Under the pieces are notes generated by a model. It saw nothing but the letters and a program-made list of their open reading frames with translations. It was not told the DNA's origin and did not search any database. Shown piece by piece: positions 9,238 through 17,809 of a stretch of 64,000 nucleotides of DNA (positions within the stretch are counted from its first letter, which is position 1; the number at the start of each line of letters is the position of its first letter). The translations under genes were made by a program, and so were the position numbers. Source of the DNA: Paraburkholderia panacisoli (lineage in GTDB: Bacteria; Pseudomonadota; Gammaproteobacteria; Burkholderiales; Burkholderiaceae); assembly GCF_008369935.1 (NCBI RefSeq), contig NZ_VTUZ01000023.1, positions 79,326 through 143,325 of the forward strand. The letters are read 5' to 3'.

Positions 9238-10161
9238 ATGCTCGATCTGAATGATCTCGCGATGTTCGTCCAGGTCGTCCGTTCCGGCAGCTTTTCCGAA
9301 GCTGCGCGGCGTCTGCGCATGCCGGCAAATACGCTGAGCCGGCGTATCGATCAGCTCGAAGGGCAACTCGGCACACGTCTGCTGCATCGCTCGACTCGCA
9401 AGCTCGCGCCGAGCACGGACGGTCAGGCGCTGTTCGAGCGCTATGCGCCGGCGCTTGACCAGATCCTGGAGATCGGGCGACTCCATGCAGATGAGCAGGC
9501 GCCGTCCGGTTCGGTTCGCGTCACCGCGATGGCCGGCCTGTTCGAATTCTTCCGCATGGAATGGTTGGTCGAGTTCTACGCGCGCTATCCACACATCAGC
9601 ATCGACTTTCTGCTCGACGATGCGCCGTCCGATCTGATCGCAGAGCGCATCGATCTTGCGTTGCGCATGGGCATCGAGACCGGTAGCGGCCTTAAGGTAC
9701 GTCGGCTGGCGCCGAGTGTCATGATCCTCGCGGCGAGTCCGGCCTATCTGGAACGGCGGGCTGCACCACGCACGCTGCGTGAACTGGCCGAACACGACTG
9801 TCTGACGATATCCAATCGCCAGGGTCGCAACACCTGGCGTCTGCAGGGTCCACGCGGTAGTCAGGAAGTGTCGATCAACAGCCGGTTCGCGGTCAACGAC
9901 ATGCGAGTGCTGGCGCAGGCTTGCACAGCTGGACTGGGTATAGCGCTGCTTCCGCAGTTGATAGTTGAGCCAATCATCGCGCAGGGGAAACTGGTACGCG
10001 TGCTGCCGACCTATCGGCGGGCCAGCACCGGCCTCGGCCTGCAGCTCGTCTACACGAGCCGCCCACCGGTGCCGCCCGCAGTAGCGGTGTTCGCCGAATT
10101 TCTTTCGGAGAAAATGGGCGAAGCGATGACAAACCTCTCGCATTACCAGGTCAGCCGATAA
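9238..10161 (+). CDS. LysR-family transcriptional regulator
   Basis: A 307-residue LTTR. The winged helix-turn-helix covers residues ~1-60 (FSEAARRLRMPANTLSRRID), then the linker helix and a periplasmic-binding-like effector domain from ~90 to 300. It resembles the AaeR/DmlR-like clade that regulates adjacent, divergently transcribed redox genes. It is divergent from yceI-azoR-nmrA-pirin and is the obvious candidate regulator of that cluster. GGAGAA precedes the ATG. Effector unknown. Confidence 0.94.
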   Translation: MLDLNDLAMFVQVVRSGSFSEAARRLRMPANTLSRRIDQLEGQLGTRLLHRSTRKLAPSTDGQALFERYAPALDQILEIGRLHADEQAPSGSVRVTAMAGLFEFFRMEWLVEFYARYPHISIDFLLDDAPSDLIAERIDLALRMGIETGSGLKVRRLAPSVMILAASPAYLERRAAPRTLRELAEHDCLTISNRQGRNTWRLQGPRGSQEVSINSRFAVNDMRVLAQACTAGLGIALLPQLIVEPIIAQGKLVRVLPTYRRASTGLGLQLVYTSRPPVPPAVAVFAEFLSEKMGEAMTNLSHYQVSR

Positions 10162-10598
10162 GGTCGGCTCCTTACCCGGGCGGGCCGAAGCGTAAGAGTC
10201 GATTCGCCGCCGAACAGATCATCGCGCGCTCATATCAGCGATACGACGGTTCAAGCTTGCGCCGACCCCGGTGAGTCATGCACTTGAGCAATCGGCGCCG
10301 CACTCGGATGAGCAGCAGAAGCGCAGCTAGTCCGATGCATTAATAGCTATTGGACTCACTTTGTTAGCACTATATTTAGTGATACACCCGCGGAACACGA
10401 GCCAGAACATGCAGGCAACTGTACTTTAATGGTCGCATGACAATCGCTCCGAGGACCGCGAGACGCCAACGAACGTCGAGCCGGCGGATGCGCACGTCAG
10501 CACCGGCCGCGCGCGCATGCGGGTCGGCCCAGTAGCCGTATCGCGGACTGCGGCCGATACGACACCAATACGGCGTTATCTCGGACCAGGAGCATCTA
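10162..10598. other. Intergenic, no gene recognised
   Basis: About 440 bp with an AT-richer stretch around 10340-10400 that could hold a promoter. No supported coding frame on either strand. Confidence 0.5.
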
Positions 10599-11456
10599 AT
10601 GAAGCCCACACGCAATACAGACTCCGTCCCAGGGGAGTGGTACATCGACACAGGGTGCATCAATTGTGGTGCATCGCGTCACGTCGCGCCTGGGCTGATT
10701 GTCGAACGAAACGACAAAAGTGTCTTCGCCCGGCAGCCCGTCACGCCGGAAGAGCAGCTTGGTGCCTGGCGTGCGGTGCTCGTATGTCCTACAGCATCGG
10801 TACGCAGCGAAACGAAACAGCATCGTCCGGACGCCGCGATCTTTCCGCAGCAGATCACATCGGGTGTGTGGCGCTGCGGATTTAACGCACGGTCGTCGTT
10901 TGGCGCACATTCTTATTTTGCCGAGCGTCCGGATGGCAATCTGCTGATCGACTCACCGCGCTTTGCGGCGGAGCTCGCGAAATGGTTTGAGGACGCCGGT
11001 GGCATTGCGCACATCCTTCTGTCGCATCGTGACGACGTCGCGGACGCCGACAAATACGCACATCGATTCGGCGCGCGTGTCTGGATTCACCGGGAGGACT
11101 CGTCGGCTGCCCCATATGCCACGGATCTGCTCGACGACGGGTCAGCACTGGGCATTGCGGCCGGCGTGCGCGCGGTCCCTGTACCTGGGCACACTCGGGG
11201 CAGCGTCGTGTACCTGCTCGATGATCGCGTGCTGTTCTCGGGTGATTCGCTTGCCTGGAGCCCGCGCGCGCAGGACCTCGTCGCGTTCAGGGACGCGTGC
11301 TGGTACTCATGGACAGAGCTCACCGAATCGCTGCGCAAGTTGAGCGCGTATCGCTTCGAATGGTTGCTTCCTGGTCACGGTTGGCTCGCGCACTTGCCGG
11401 CCGAGGAAATGAGTGCGCGCTTGATCGCGCTAGTTGCGCGCATGCGAAAGGGTTGA
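10599..11456 (+). CDS. Metallo-beta-lactamase-fold hydrolase with Cys-rich N-terminal domain
   Basis: A 285-residue protein of two parts. Residues ~1-85 carry Cys20-x2-Cys23 and, further on, Cys63 in a VCPTASV context, resembling a ferredoxin-like iron-sulfur segment. Residues ~95-275 form an MBL domain: LLSHRDDVADADKY is the metal-ligand loop (H-x-x-D, with Asp where many enzymes have His), PVPGHTRGS supplies a His, LFSGDSLAW the bridging Asp, and LLPGHGW the last His. AGGAG lies 8 bases before the ATG. Such fusions are usually annotated as hydrolases of the glyoxalase II/flavoprotein type; substrate unknown. It ends tail-to-tail with amiR. Confidence 0.85.
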   Translation: MKPTRNTDSVPGEWYIDTGCINCGASRHVAPGLIVERNDKSVFARQPVTPEEQLGAWRAVLVCPTASVRSETKQHRPDAAIFPQQITSGVWRCGFNARSSFGAHSYFAERPDGNLLIDSPRFAAELAKWFEDAGGIAHILLSHRDDVADADKYAHRFGARVWIHREDSSAAPYATDLLDDGSALGIAAGVRAVPVPGHTRGSVVYLLDDRVLFSGDSLAWSPRAQDLVAFRDACWYSWTELTESLRKLSAYRFEWLLPGHGWLAHLPAEEMSARLIALVARMRKG

Positions 11457-11542
11457 AGTCGCCGGAATACCCCTTTGGGGCATGACGCGTTTCGAAGCCG
11501 TCGGCTTCGAACTCGTCACGATACGTCGGAGGCATGCCGAGC

Positions 11543-12145
11543 TTAGAAACTCAGGGTTTCGTGTGCCTTGACGATGTCGCCGGCCACCGTCTCGATCTGT
11601 TCGCGTTTGAGCATGGCCTTTGAGCGCAGCAGCTGATACGCATCCTCCTCGGACATGCCGCGCGAGTCCATTACGATCCGCGTGGCCTGCTGGATCACCC
11701 GAACCTTCGCCTGCTTCTGCTCGAGCCGCTCGATGTATCGCTCACGTGCGCGGGATGCCTTGAATTGCGTGAGCGCGACGGCGATGGCGGTCAGTAACCC
11801 AAACGAGCGGACCGGCGACGGGATCGTAGCGAACGCGTTCAAGCGCAGCACCGCTTCGATGGTGATCGGATTTTCGTAGGTCACGACCGGAATCACCGGC
11901 GGCGACGTGCTGGTTCCCAGCCACGGATAGTCGATCGACAGCGCCTCAGGACGCATTGCCATGACAACGAGGCCGGTGTCGGAAGGCAGGCTGTCGAGGC
12001 GCGGCCAGCATACCTGCACGTCACAGCCGATACGCTGAAGCTGCGCGAGCAACTCGTCGCCATCCTGATCCTGCGGATGAATCACAACGACTTTTAGCGA
12101 ACGCAGGTCGCGCAGGATCGCCGGTGTCTGCGCGGTCCGCTTCAT
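11543..12145 (-). CDS. amiR: AmiR-like ANTAR antiterminator
   Basis: A 200-residue AmiR-type regulator: a receiver-like pseudo-domain (residues ~15-125) lacking the phosphorylation site, a coiled-coil linker (RERYIERLEQKQAKVRVIQQ) and an ANTAR RNA-binding three-helix domain (~140-200, with EDAYQLLRSKAMLKREQIE). In Pseudomonas aeruginosa AmiR is held inactive by AmiC and, once amide is bound by AmiC, prevents termination in the amidase leader. Here its ATG overlaps the amiC stop by four bases (ATGA), so the pair is co-expressed. A target-like RNA hairpin lies in the leader of the divergent operon (13619-13648). A close paralogue sits at 22238-22840. Confidence 0.93.
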   Translation of the reverse strand: MKRTAQTPAILRDLRSLKVVVIHPQDQDGDELLAQLQRIGCDVQVCWPRLDSLPSDTGLVVMAMRPEALSIDYPWLGTSTSPPVIPVVTYENPITIEAVLRLNAFATIPSPVRSFGLLTAIAVALTQFKASRARERYIERLEQKQAKVRVIQQATRIVMDSRGMSEEDAYQLLRSKAMLKREQIETVAGDIVKAHETLSF

Positions 12146-13329
12146 CGATCCGCTCCCGCGCGTGCGAGTTCAGGGTGGGCGTTCGCGGTCCACGCTGGCG
12201 TGCTGTGAGAGACGACGTAGGGGTCCGCCTTCACGCGTTCAGGCGCGCGTCCGATTATGTCGAAACGTCCATGCGCGTCGACCCGGCCGATCAACGGATG
12301 CAGGTACGTGTGGTTATTGTGCTCGTCGATACGCACGCGGCCTTGCGGCGCGTCGAACTCGAGTCCGGGCAACACGCGCAGCAACAGCGTAGGGTCGTCG
12401 GAGCCGACGCGACGAATCGCATCCGCGAGCAGATGCATCTGGAAATACGAGGCTTCCCAGCACATGTTGGTCGGCTGATCCTCGCCGAAGCGGGCCTGAT
12501 AGCGGGCGACGGCGTCGTGGTTCGCGGCTGTATCCACACTCTGGAAGTACGCGGCCGAAGTGATGTGTCCTTGTGCGAGGTCGTTTCCCATTACCGCAAT
12601 TTCGGCTTCACTGGTCATATGGCTGGCGATAGGCGTGCGGTACGGATCGAGCCCGACCTGCGCAAACGCACGGTACAGATGCGGAATGCCTTCGCCGACT
12701 ACCGTGGAGAAAATGAAGTCGGGTGCAAGTTGCTTGATCCGCTTTGCGACATCCAGATAACTCTCCCACGGCGCGTCGAGCGACAGATAGGTTTCGTCCA
12801 CCTTTTCTCCGCCCCGTTCATGGATCAGATCGCTCATCACGCGATTCGACTCGTATGGGCACACATAGTCTGAACCGATCATGCTCACGCGTGAGCCGAA
12901 CTGCGTGAGCATGAAGCCGGCGAGCGGAAGTGTGTTCTGATTGGGCGCCGCACCGGTGTAGATCACATTGCGGCTGTATTCGAAGCCTTCATACGGTGTC
13001 GCATAGAAGAGCAGCGCATTGTGCCTTTCGACAATCGGAATGACCGCCTTGCGCGTGCTGGACATATAACAGCCGACGATGACCCGAACACGGTGTTCGA
13101 GAATGAGTTGTTCGGCGAGGTCGGAATAGCGCCGCGGCTGGCATTGCGGATCGAGACAGATGAGTTCGATCTCACGTCCTGACACACCGCCCGCGCGATT
13201 GATCTCCTCCGCCGCAAGCATGGTGGCTTGCAGTTGAGTGACCTCCGCGGCTGAAGTCACGCCTGAGCATGAGTAGAGCACGCCAATTCTGATTGGGTCC
13301 GAGGTACTGCGGGCATCAATACGGGGCAT
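12142..13329 (-). CDS. amiC: AmiC-like amide sensor (periplasmic-binding-protein fold, cytoplasmic)
   Basis: A 395-residue type I periplasmic-binding-fold protein with no signal peptide: it begins directly with the first lobe (DPIRIGVLYSCSGVTSAAE). Conserved features include AEEINRAGGVSGREIEL and the YFQSVDTAANHDAVARY segment of the second lobe. Lack of an export signal and coupling to amiR identify it as the AmiC class, which binds small amides in the cytoplasm and sequesters AmiR. The divergent operon encodes a related, exported binding protein; both probably see similar ligands. Confidence 0.92.
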   Translation of the reverse strand: MPRIDARSTSDPIRIGVLYSCSGVTSAAEVTQLQATMLAAEEINRAGGVSGREIELICLDPQCQPRRYSDLAEQLILEHRVRVIVGCYMSSTRKAVIPIVERHNALLFYATPYEGFEYSRNVIYTGAAPNQNTLPLAGFMLTQFGSRVSMIGSDYVCPYESNRVMSDLIHERGGEKVDETYLSLDAPWESYLDVAKRIKQLAPDFIFSTVVGEGIPHLYRAFAQVGLDPYRTPIASHMTSEAEIAVMGNDLAQGHITSAAYFQSVDTAANHDAVARYQARFGEDQPTNMCWEASYFQMHLLADAIRRVGSDDPTLLLRVLPGLEFDAPQGRVRIDEHNNHTYLHPLIGRVDAHGRFDIIGRAPERVKADPYVVSHSTPAWTANAHPELARAGADR

Positions 13330-13618
13330 TCGATAAAACCAATGGTCGCTACGTTGGGGAAGTACGTTGTTTGTGCGAGTGGCACGCGGCTGGTGCGCAC
13401 GCGCACTTCTTTTGTGCGGTGCTGAGCCGGCCAGCCGCGCCGACTGCTTTATTTATGATGCCTTCCGCTTTGGCCGGAACGCAACTGATCAATTCGCATC
13501 CGGTTCACAAAAGGGTTTTGCGGCACGCATCGCGACCGACTGCTAAAACTGGCATAGCCATTGCTTATAGAATCGCGCTGCCCCGACGTGAATAACGGGG
13601 GTCCACAGCATCCATTTC
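13330..13618. promoter_or_regulatory. Divergent promoter region and first part of the amide-operon leader
   Basis: Spacer between amiC (leftward) and the amide transporter operon (rightward); it must contain both promoters. A second GC-rich hairpin can form around 13581-13601 (CCCC/GGGG arms), but its loop does not fit the ANTAR hexaloop rule. No specific promoter boxes could be assigned with confidence. Confidence 0.4.
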
Positions 13619-13648
13619 GCTGTTCGAGACAAAGGCGTCTTGAACGGC
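13619..13648 (+). promoter_or_regulatory. ANTAR-type hexaloop hairpin (AmiR target candidate)
   Basis: Arms 13619-13630 and 13637-13648 pair over 12 bp (two G-U wobbles), closing a six-base loop AAAGGC. The loop has A at position 1 and G at position 4, the known signature of ANTAR-protein RNA targets. Thirteen bases downstream an intrinsic terminator follows, as in nas, eut and ami leaders. Only one hexaloop hairpin is certain; the canonical motif has two. Confidence 0.65.
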
Positions 13649-13660
13649 ACCGGCCAAAAA

Positions 13661-13696
13661 AGCCCGAAACCAGCTTGTCTGGTTTCGGGCTTTTTG
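13661..13696 (+). terminator. Leader intrinsic terminator before the amide-transport operon
   Basis: A perfect 13-bp stem (13661-13673 with 13679-13691), five-base loop CTTGT, then a T-run at 13691-13695. It lies before, not after, a gene: the ATG of the binding protein follows at 13733. Read with the hexaloop hairpin just upstream and the divergent amiCR genes, this is an attenuator whose readthrough AmiR would permit. Confidence 0.8.
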
Positions 13697-13732
13697 CGTT
13701 TGCGATTTCTAATCCATGTCGGAGTGAAGCAA

Positions 13733-14980
13733 ATGAAAAGACGTACCTTCCTGTCGGCAGTCGGCTCCGGATTGGTGACCGCTGCGGGCACTGCGCTACC
13801 TAAGGCTGCGTTTGCCGCGGGCGCCAGCGATCCGATCAAGCTCGGCTTGCTGTTTTCGCAATCGGGCACGATGGCCAACGGCGAGTCGCTGCTAAAAGAT
13901 ACGGCACTGATGACGATCGATCAGATCAACGCCAAGGGCGGCGTGCTCGGGCGCAAGCTTCAGGGTGTCGTCGTCGATCCGGCGTCGGATTGGCCCATGT
14001 ATGCGCAGCTCTCGAAGCAACTGATCCTGCGCGACAAATGCGCGGCGCTGTTCGGCTGCTGGACGTCGGTGTCGCGCAAGTCGGTGCTGCCGGTGGTCGA
14101 GTCGCAGGACAGTCTGCTTTTTTATCCGCTTCACTTCGAAGGCGAAGAGCAGTCGAAGAACGTCGTCTATCTGAACTCACCGCCGAGCAGTTCGGTGCTC
14201 CCGGCGATCGATTACCTGATGAGCGACCAGGGCGGCGGCGCCAGGCGCTTCTATATGATCGGCAGCGACTACGTCTGGCCACGCACGATCAACAAGATGC
14301 TCAAGGGCTATCTGAAGACCAAGAACATTCCTGACTCGGCATGGCGCGAACACTACGTTCCGTTTGGGCAGTCGAACTTCCAGACCATCGTGCGCGATAT
14401 CAAGGATTTCGCTGCGCAACCGGGCGGTCAGGCCATCGTCGTGATGACGGTGGTCGGCGATTCGATTCCGGCGATGTTCAAGGAAGCGATCAATCAGGGC
14501 GTGCGCGCAACCGATATTCCGATCCTTGGTCTCGACGTGGTCGACAGCGATCTGGAAGGTCTCGATACGAAGCCGCTGGTCGGCCACCTCAGCTGCTGGT
14601 GCTACTTCCAGAACGTCGATACGCCGCAGAACCGCCAGTTCAAGAGCGACTGGAAGAACTACGTCAGCGCCCATAACCTGAAGCATCGGCCGGATATGGT
14701 GATCGACCCGATGGTGTCGACATATCTCGGCATCCATCTGTGGGCGCAGGCTGCCGCGAAAGCTCAGTCCATCAGCTCGGACGCCGTGCGCAAGACGCTC
14801 GCGGGTCAGTCTATGGTCGATCCGGCGGGTTATACGGTGAAGATGGACGCTTCTTCGCAGTACTTGTGGCGTGGCGACATGATCGGCTCGATCAACGCGA
14901 CTCAGGGCTTCGACATTATGTGGAAGTCCAAAGACATCGAGAAGCCGGTGCCATTCAGCCCGTTCATCGGCAAGGCGTGA
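13733..14980 (+). CDS. Urea/short-chain amide ABC transporter substrate-binding protein
   Basis: A 415-residue exported type I binding protein (UrtA/FmdD-like). Signal peptide: MKRRTFLSAVGSG... with an RR pair, cleaved near AFAAG (residue ~24-26). Lobe motifs: LGLLFSQSGTMANGES, GCWTSVSRKSVLPVVES, YPLHFEGEEQSKNVVY and MIGSDYVWPRTINK, all typical of urea/amide binding members. ATG 13733 chosen because a GGAG site (13721) and the signal peptide start there; the frame stays open upstream through the terminator, which is not coding. First gene of the operon, followed by the permeases and ATPases. Confidence 0.94.
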   Translation: MKRRTFLSAVGSGLVTAAGTALPKAAFAAGASDPIKLGLLFSQSGTMANGESLLKDTALMTIDQINAKGGVLGRKLQGVVVDPASDWPMYAQLSKQLILRDKCAALFGCWTSVSRKSVLPVVESQDSLLFYPLHFEGEEQSKNVVYLNSPPSSSVLPAIDYLMSDQGGGARRFYMIGSDYVWPRTINKMLKGYLKTKNIPDSAWREHYVPFGQSNFQTIVRDIKDFAAQPGGQAIVVMTVVGDSIPAMFKEAINQGVRATDIPILGLDVVDSDLEGLDTKPLVGHLSCWCYFQNVDTPQNRQFKSDWKNYVSAHNLKHRPDMVIDPMVSTYLGIHLWAQAAAKAQSISSDAVRKTLAGQSMVDPAGYTVKMDASSQYLWRGDMIGSINATQGFDIMWKSKDIEKPVPFSPFIGKA

Positions 14981-15053
14981 CAGTTCCTGTCGAATAGTCA
15001 GGCAGTGGTGGGATCGGCATACGCAAGCATGCCGATCCCCGTAGCAGGATCGA

Positions 15054-16676
15054 ATGGAAACACCCATGATTAATTTCAGGCAGATCTTTTTCGCGATCGC
15101 TTGTTTGGCGCTTGTCTGGGCCACTACCGCGAGCGCCGCGCCGGGCCGCGCTGCGATGCTCACGGCGTTCTGCGCGACGAACGGCGATAAGGCGGCGGCA
15201 CTAGAGCAACTCGTCGAAAGCGGCGTGTCGGACGATACGCATGAGCGTGCGTGGGCGCATCAGGTCGTCGATGCGATTCGTAGCGGCGCGCTGGTCTGCG
15301 GCGCAGATGGTCAGGCGACGCTGCAGGGAAACCCTCCGCTCGACGCCGCGACCCTTCAGCCGCGTGCCAATGCGTCGACGGATTCGCCCTATGTGCCGAG
15401 CATTGTGATGATGCGCAGGCTCGAGGTGGCGTCGGCGGAGATGGACCTCTTCTCGCCGCAGCAGGACACCCGTGCGACGGCTGCGCGGCAAGTCGACAAG
15501 TTCTTTGCATTGCTCGATCCCGCTGTCGTCGCTCGTGCGGTCAAGGCGCAGCACGACCCGGATATCGCGACCATTCTCACGCTGGCTCTGGCTAAGCGCG
15601 GCCTGATCAGCAATCTGAAGGCCGAGCGCCTGGCGGCGATCAAGGCTGTGGCCGAGGTGCCGAGCGAAACCGCGCGGACCGCGCTGGCGAACTTTGCGGC
15701 GCAGGACTCCGTGCGCTCGGATCCGGACGTGCTGGCGGCAGTGGAGGGCGCGATTCGCCACATGGACACGTGGCTGTCGCTCGGCAAGGGCCTGTCGATT
15801 CTGTTTAGCGGCTTGAGCTACGCCGGCGTGTTGTTGCTGACGGCGCTCGGCCTGTCGATCGTGTTCGGCCTGATGGGCGTGATCAATCTCGCGCATGGCG
15901 AATTCATCATGATCGGCGCGTACGCGACGTATCTCGTCGAACGTTTCATGCAGGCCTATCTGCCGGGCTGGTTCGACGCCTACATTTTCGTTGCGATTCC
16001 CGTGGCGTTCATGATCTGCGCTGTGTGCGGCATGTTGCTCGAATTCTTCGTCATCCGGTTTCTGTATCGCCGGCCGCTGGAGACCCTGCTCGCCACGTGG
16101 GCGGTCAGCATCGCGTTGATCAAGCTGATTCAGGTGCTGTTCGGCTCGCAAAACGTCGAGTTCATCACGCCCGGCTTTCTCAACGGCGGCATGCAGGTCG
16201 CGCCCGGCTTTTTCGTGACCTACAACCGCGTGTTTGCAATCGTGCTCGCCGTGTTGATCTTCGCCGCAACCTTCGCCGTGGTCCGCTTCACGAAGCTCGG
16301 ATTGCTGATGCGCGCCACCACGCAACTGCGCGACATGGCGCGCTGCCTCGGCGTGCCCGCGGAGCGGGTCGATCGCATCGCGTTCGGCCTGGGTGCGGGC
16401 CTCGCGGGACTGGCCGGCGTAGTGTTGACGCAGATCGCCAGCGTCAATCCGTCGATGGGCACGGGCTTCGTGGTCGACTCATTCATGGTGGTGGTTTTAG
16501 GCGGTGCGGGCAGTCTCGCCGGGACAGTCGTCTCGTCGCTCGCGCTCGGCGAAATCAACCAGTTTATCGAACCGTTCTACGGTGCGGTTGCCGCCAAGGT
16601 GGCCGTGCTTCTGCTCATCGTGCTGATTATCCAGAAGCGCCCGCAAGGACTCTTTGCATTGAAGACCCGCGTATGA
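15054..16676 (+). CDS. urtB: Urea/amide ABC transporter permease, UrtB type
   Basis: A 540-residue permease with the long UrtB-type N-terminal periplasmic region: signal-like segment (residues ~7-28), about 200 soluble residues, then the LivH-like membrane part (GLSYAGVLLLTALGLSIVFGLMGVINLAHGEFIMIGAY). The EAA-like cytoplasmic loop is near RDMARCLGVPAERVDRIAFG. An alternative ATG at 15066 with GGAAAC upstream would give 536 residues. The stop overlaps the next start (ATGA). It forms the channel with UrtC. Confidence 0.94.
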   Translation: METPMINFRQIFFAIACLALVWATTASAAPGRAAMLTAFCATNGDKAAALEQLVESGVSDDTHERAWAHQVVDAIRSGALVCGADGQATLQGNPPLDAATLQPRANASTDSPYVPSIVMMRRLEVASAEMDLFSPQQDTRATAARQVDKFFALLDPAVVARAVKAQHDPDIATILTLALAKRGLISNLKAERLAAIKAVAEVPSETARTALANFAAQDSVRSDPDVLAAVEGAIRHMDTWLSLGKGLSILFSGLSYAGVLLLTALGLSIVFGLMGVINLAHGEFIMIGAYATYLVERFMQAYLPGWFDAYIFVAIPVAFMICAVCGMLLEFFVIRFLYRRPLETLLATWAVSIALIKLIQVLFGSQNVEFITPGFLNGGMQVAPGFFVTYNRVFAIVLAVLIFAATFAVVRFTKLGLLMRATTQLRDMARCLGVPAERVDRIAFGLGAGLAGLAGVVLTQIASVNPSMGTGFVVDSFMVVVLGGAGSLAGTVVSSLALGEINQFIEPFYGAVAAKVAVLLLIVLIIQKRPQGLFALKTRV

Positions 16677-17809
16677 ACACGTTACCCGATCCGCGTACCG
16701 GCAGGAGATTCACCCTGTCGGCATTCGCAACCAAATGGATGGGCCAGACCGTGGAGGTCGGCATCGTTCCGATGCTGGTCCTGGTGGCGCTCTATCTGCC
16801 CTTTGCCTATTTTGTGATTCCGGAGTCGAATGCGCTGCATCTCTCGCTGTTCGGCATCAACCTGATCGGACAGATCATGTGTTTCGCGCTGCTCGCGCTG
16901 GCGCTCGATCTGGTCTGGGGCTATGCAGGCATCCTGAGCCTCGGGCACGGTATCTTCTTCGGCATAGGCGGCTATATGATGGCCATCTATCTGTTGAACG
17001 GCGCCTACGCCGAAACGCACGTATTGCCGGACTTCATGCAATACATGGGCGCGCACGATTTTCCCGCCGTATGGAAGATGCTCTCGCGGCTCGATGTGAC
17101 GATCCTCGCCACGATCGTTGTCACCGTGCTGGTCGCCGGCGCGTTCGGCTTCGTCACGTTCCGTTCGCGCATCAACGGCGTGTATCTGTCGATCATCACG
17201 CAGGCGCTCACGTATGCGCTGATGCTGCTGTTGTTCATCAACGACGTGGGGCTCGGCGGCAACAACGGCATGACCGGCTTCACGAGCCTCGCGGGCCGCA
17301 AGCTTGCCGATACGTCCACGCAGATCGGCCTCGCGGTGTGTTCGTGCCTGCTGCTGGTGGTGGCCTATGTCGGCGTGCGCTTTCTCGCGCGCTCCAGTTT
17401 TGGCCGCGCGCTCATCGCGGTGCGCGACGACGAAGCGCGGATGCGCTTTCTCGGCTACCGCACGCATACGCTGAAGCTCTTTGCATGGTGTCTCTCGGCG
17501 GTCCTCGCGGCGTTTGCCGGAATGCTGTACGTGCCGCAGGTCGGTATCGTCAACCCGACTATCGTTTCGCCGCAACTGTCCGTTGAGATTGCCGTGTGGG
17601 TGGCCATCGGCGGGCGCGGCACCCTGATCGGCGCAATCGTCGGCGCGATCGTGGTCAACGGACTCAAGTTCTGGCTGACCGCGCAACTGCCGGCGGTGTG
17701 GCCGTTCATTCTTGCCGCCGTGACGCTCGTGATCGTTGTCTATTTCAGCAATGGCGTGTGGGGCACGCTCAAGGCCGCCGGCAGCGAAAGCAAGGGAGGC
17801 GGCCAATGA
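16673..17809 (+). CDS. urtC: Urea/amide ABC transporter permease, UrtC type
   Basis: A 378-residue LivM-like permease with about ten hydrophobic segments. Markers: LDLVWGYAGILSLGHGIFFG near residue 80, LGGNNGMTGF near 200 and RDDEARMRFLGYRTHTLKL near 255 (ATPase contact loop). The ATG at 16673 overlaps the urtB stop by four bases; the 216 codons open upstream in this frame lie inside urtB and are not used. Its own stop overlaps the urtD start. Inner membrane partner of UrtB. Confidence 0.95.
   Translation: MNTLPDPRTGRRFTLSAFATKWMGQTVEVGIVPMLVLVALYLPFAYFVIPESNALHLSLFGINLIGQIMCFALLALALDLVWGYAGILSLGHGIFFGIGGYMMAIYLLNGAYAETHVLPDFMQYMGAHDFPAVWKMLSRLDVTILATIVVTVLVAGAFGFVTFRSRINGVYLSIITQALTYALMLLLFINDVGLGGNNGMTGFTSLAGRKLADTSTQIGLAVCSCLLLVVAYVGVRFLARSSFGRALIAVRDDEARMRFLGYRTHTLKLFAWCLSAVLAAFAGMLYVPQVGIVNPTIVSPQLSVEIAVWVAIGGRGTLIGAIVGAIVVNGLKFWLTAQLPAVWPFILAAVTLVIVVYFSNGVWGTLKAAGSESKGGGQ

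Noticed and set aside
10376..10663. Leftward 95-codon ORF before the MBL gene
   Set aside because: Overlaps the MBL start, Arg-rich, no translation signal.
13581..13601. Second leader hairpin as the upstream ANTAR stem-loop
   Set aside because: GC arms pair, but the loop is not a hexaloop with A1/G4, so I do not count it as part of the motif.
15201..16325. Leftward 374-codon ORF across the urtB gene
   Set aside because: Arg/His/Gln-rich composition, fully antisense to a permease with clear family motifs.
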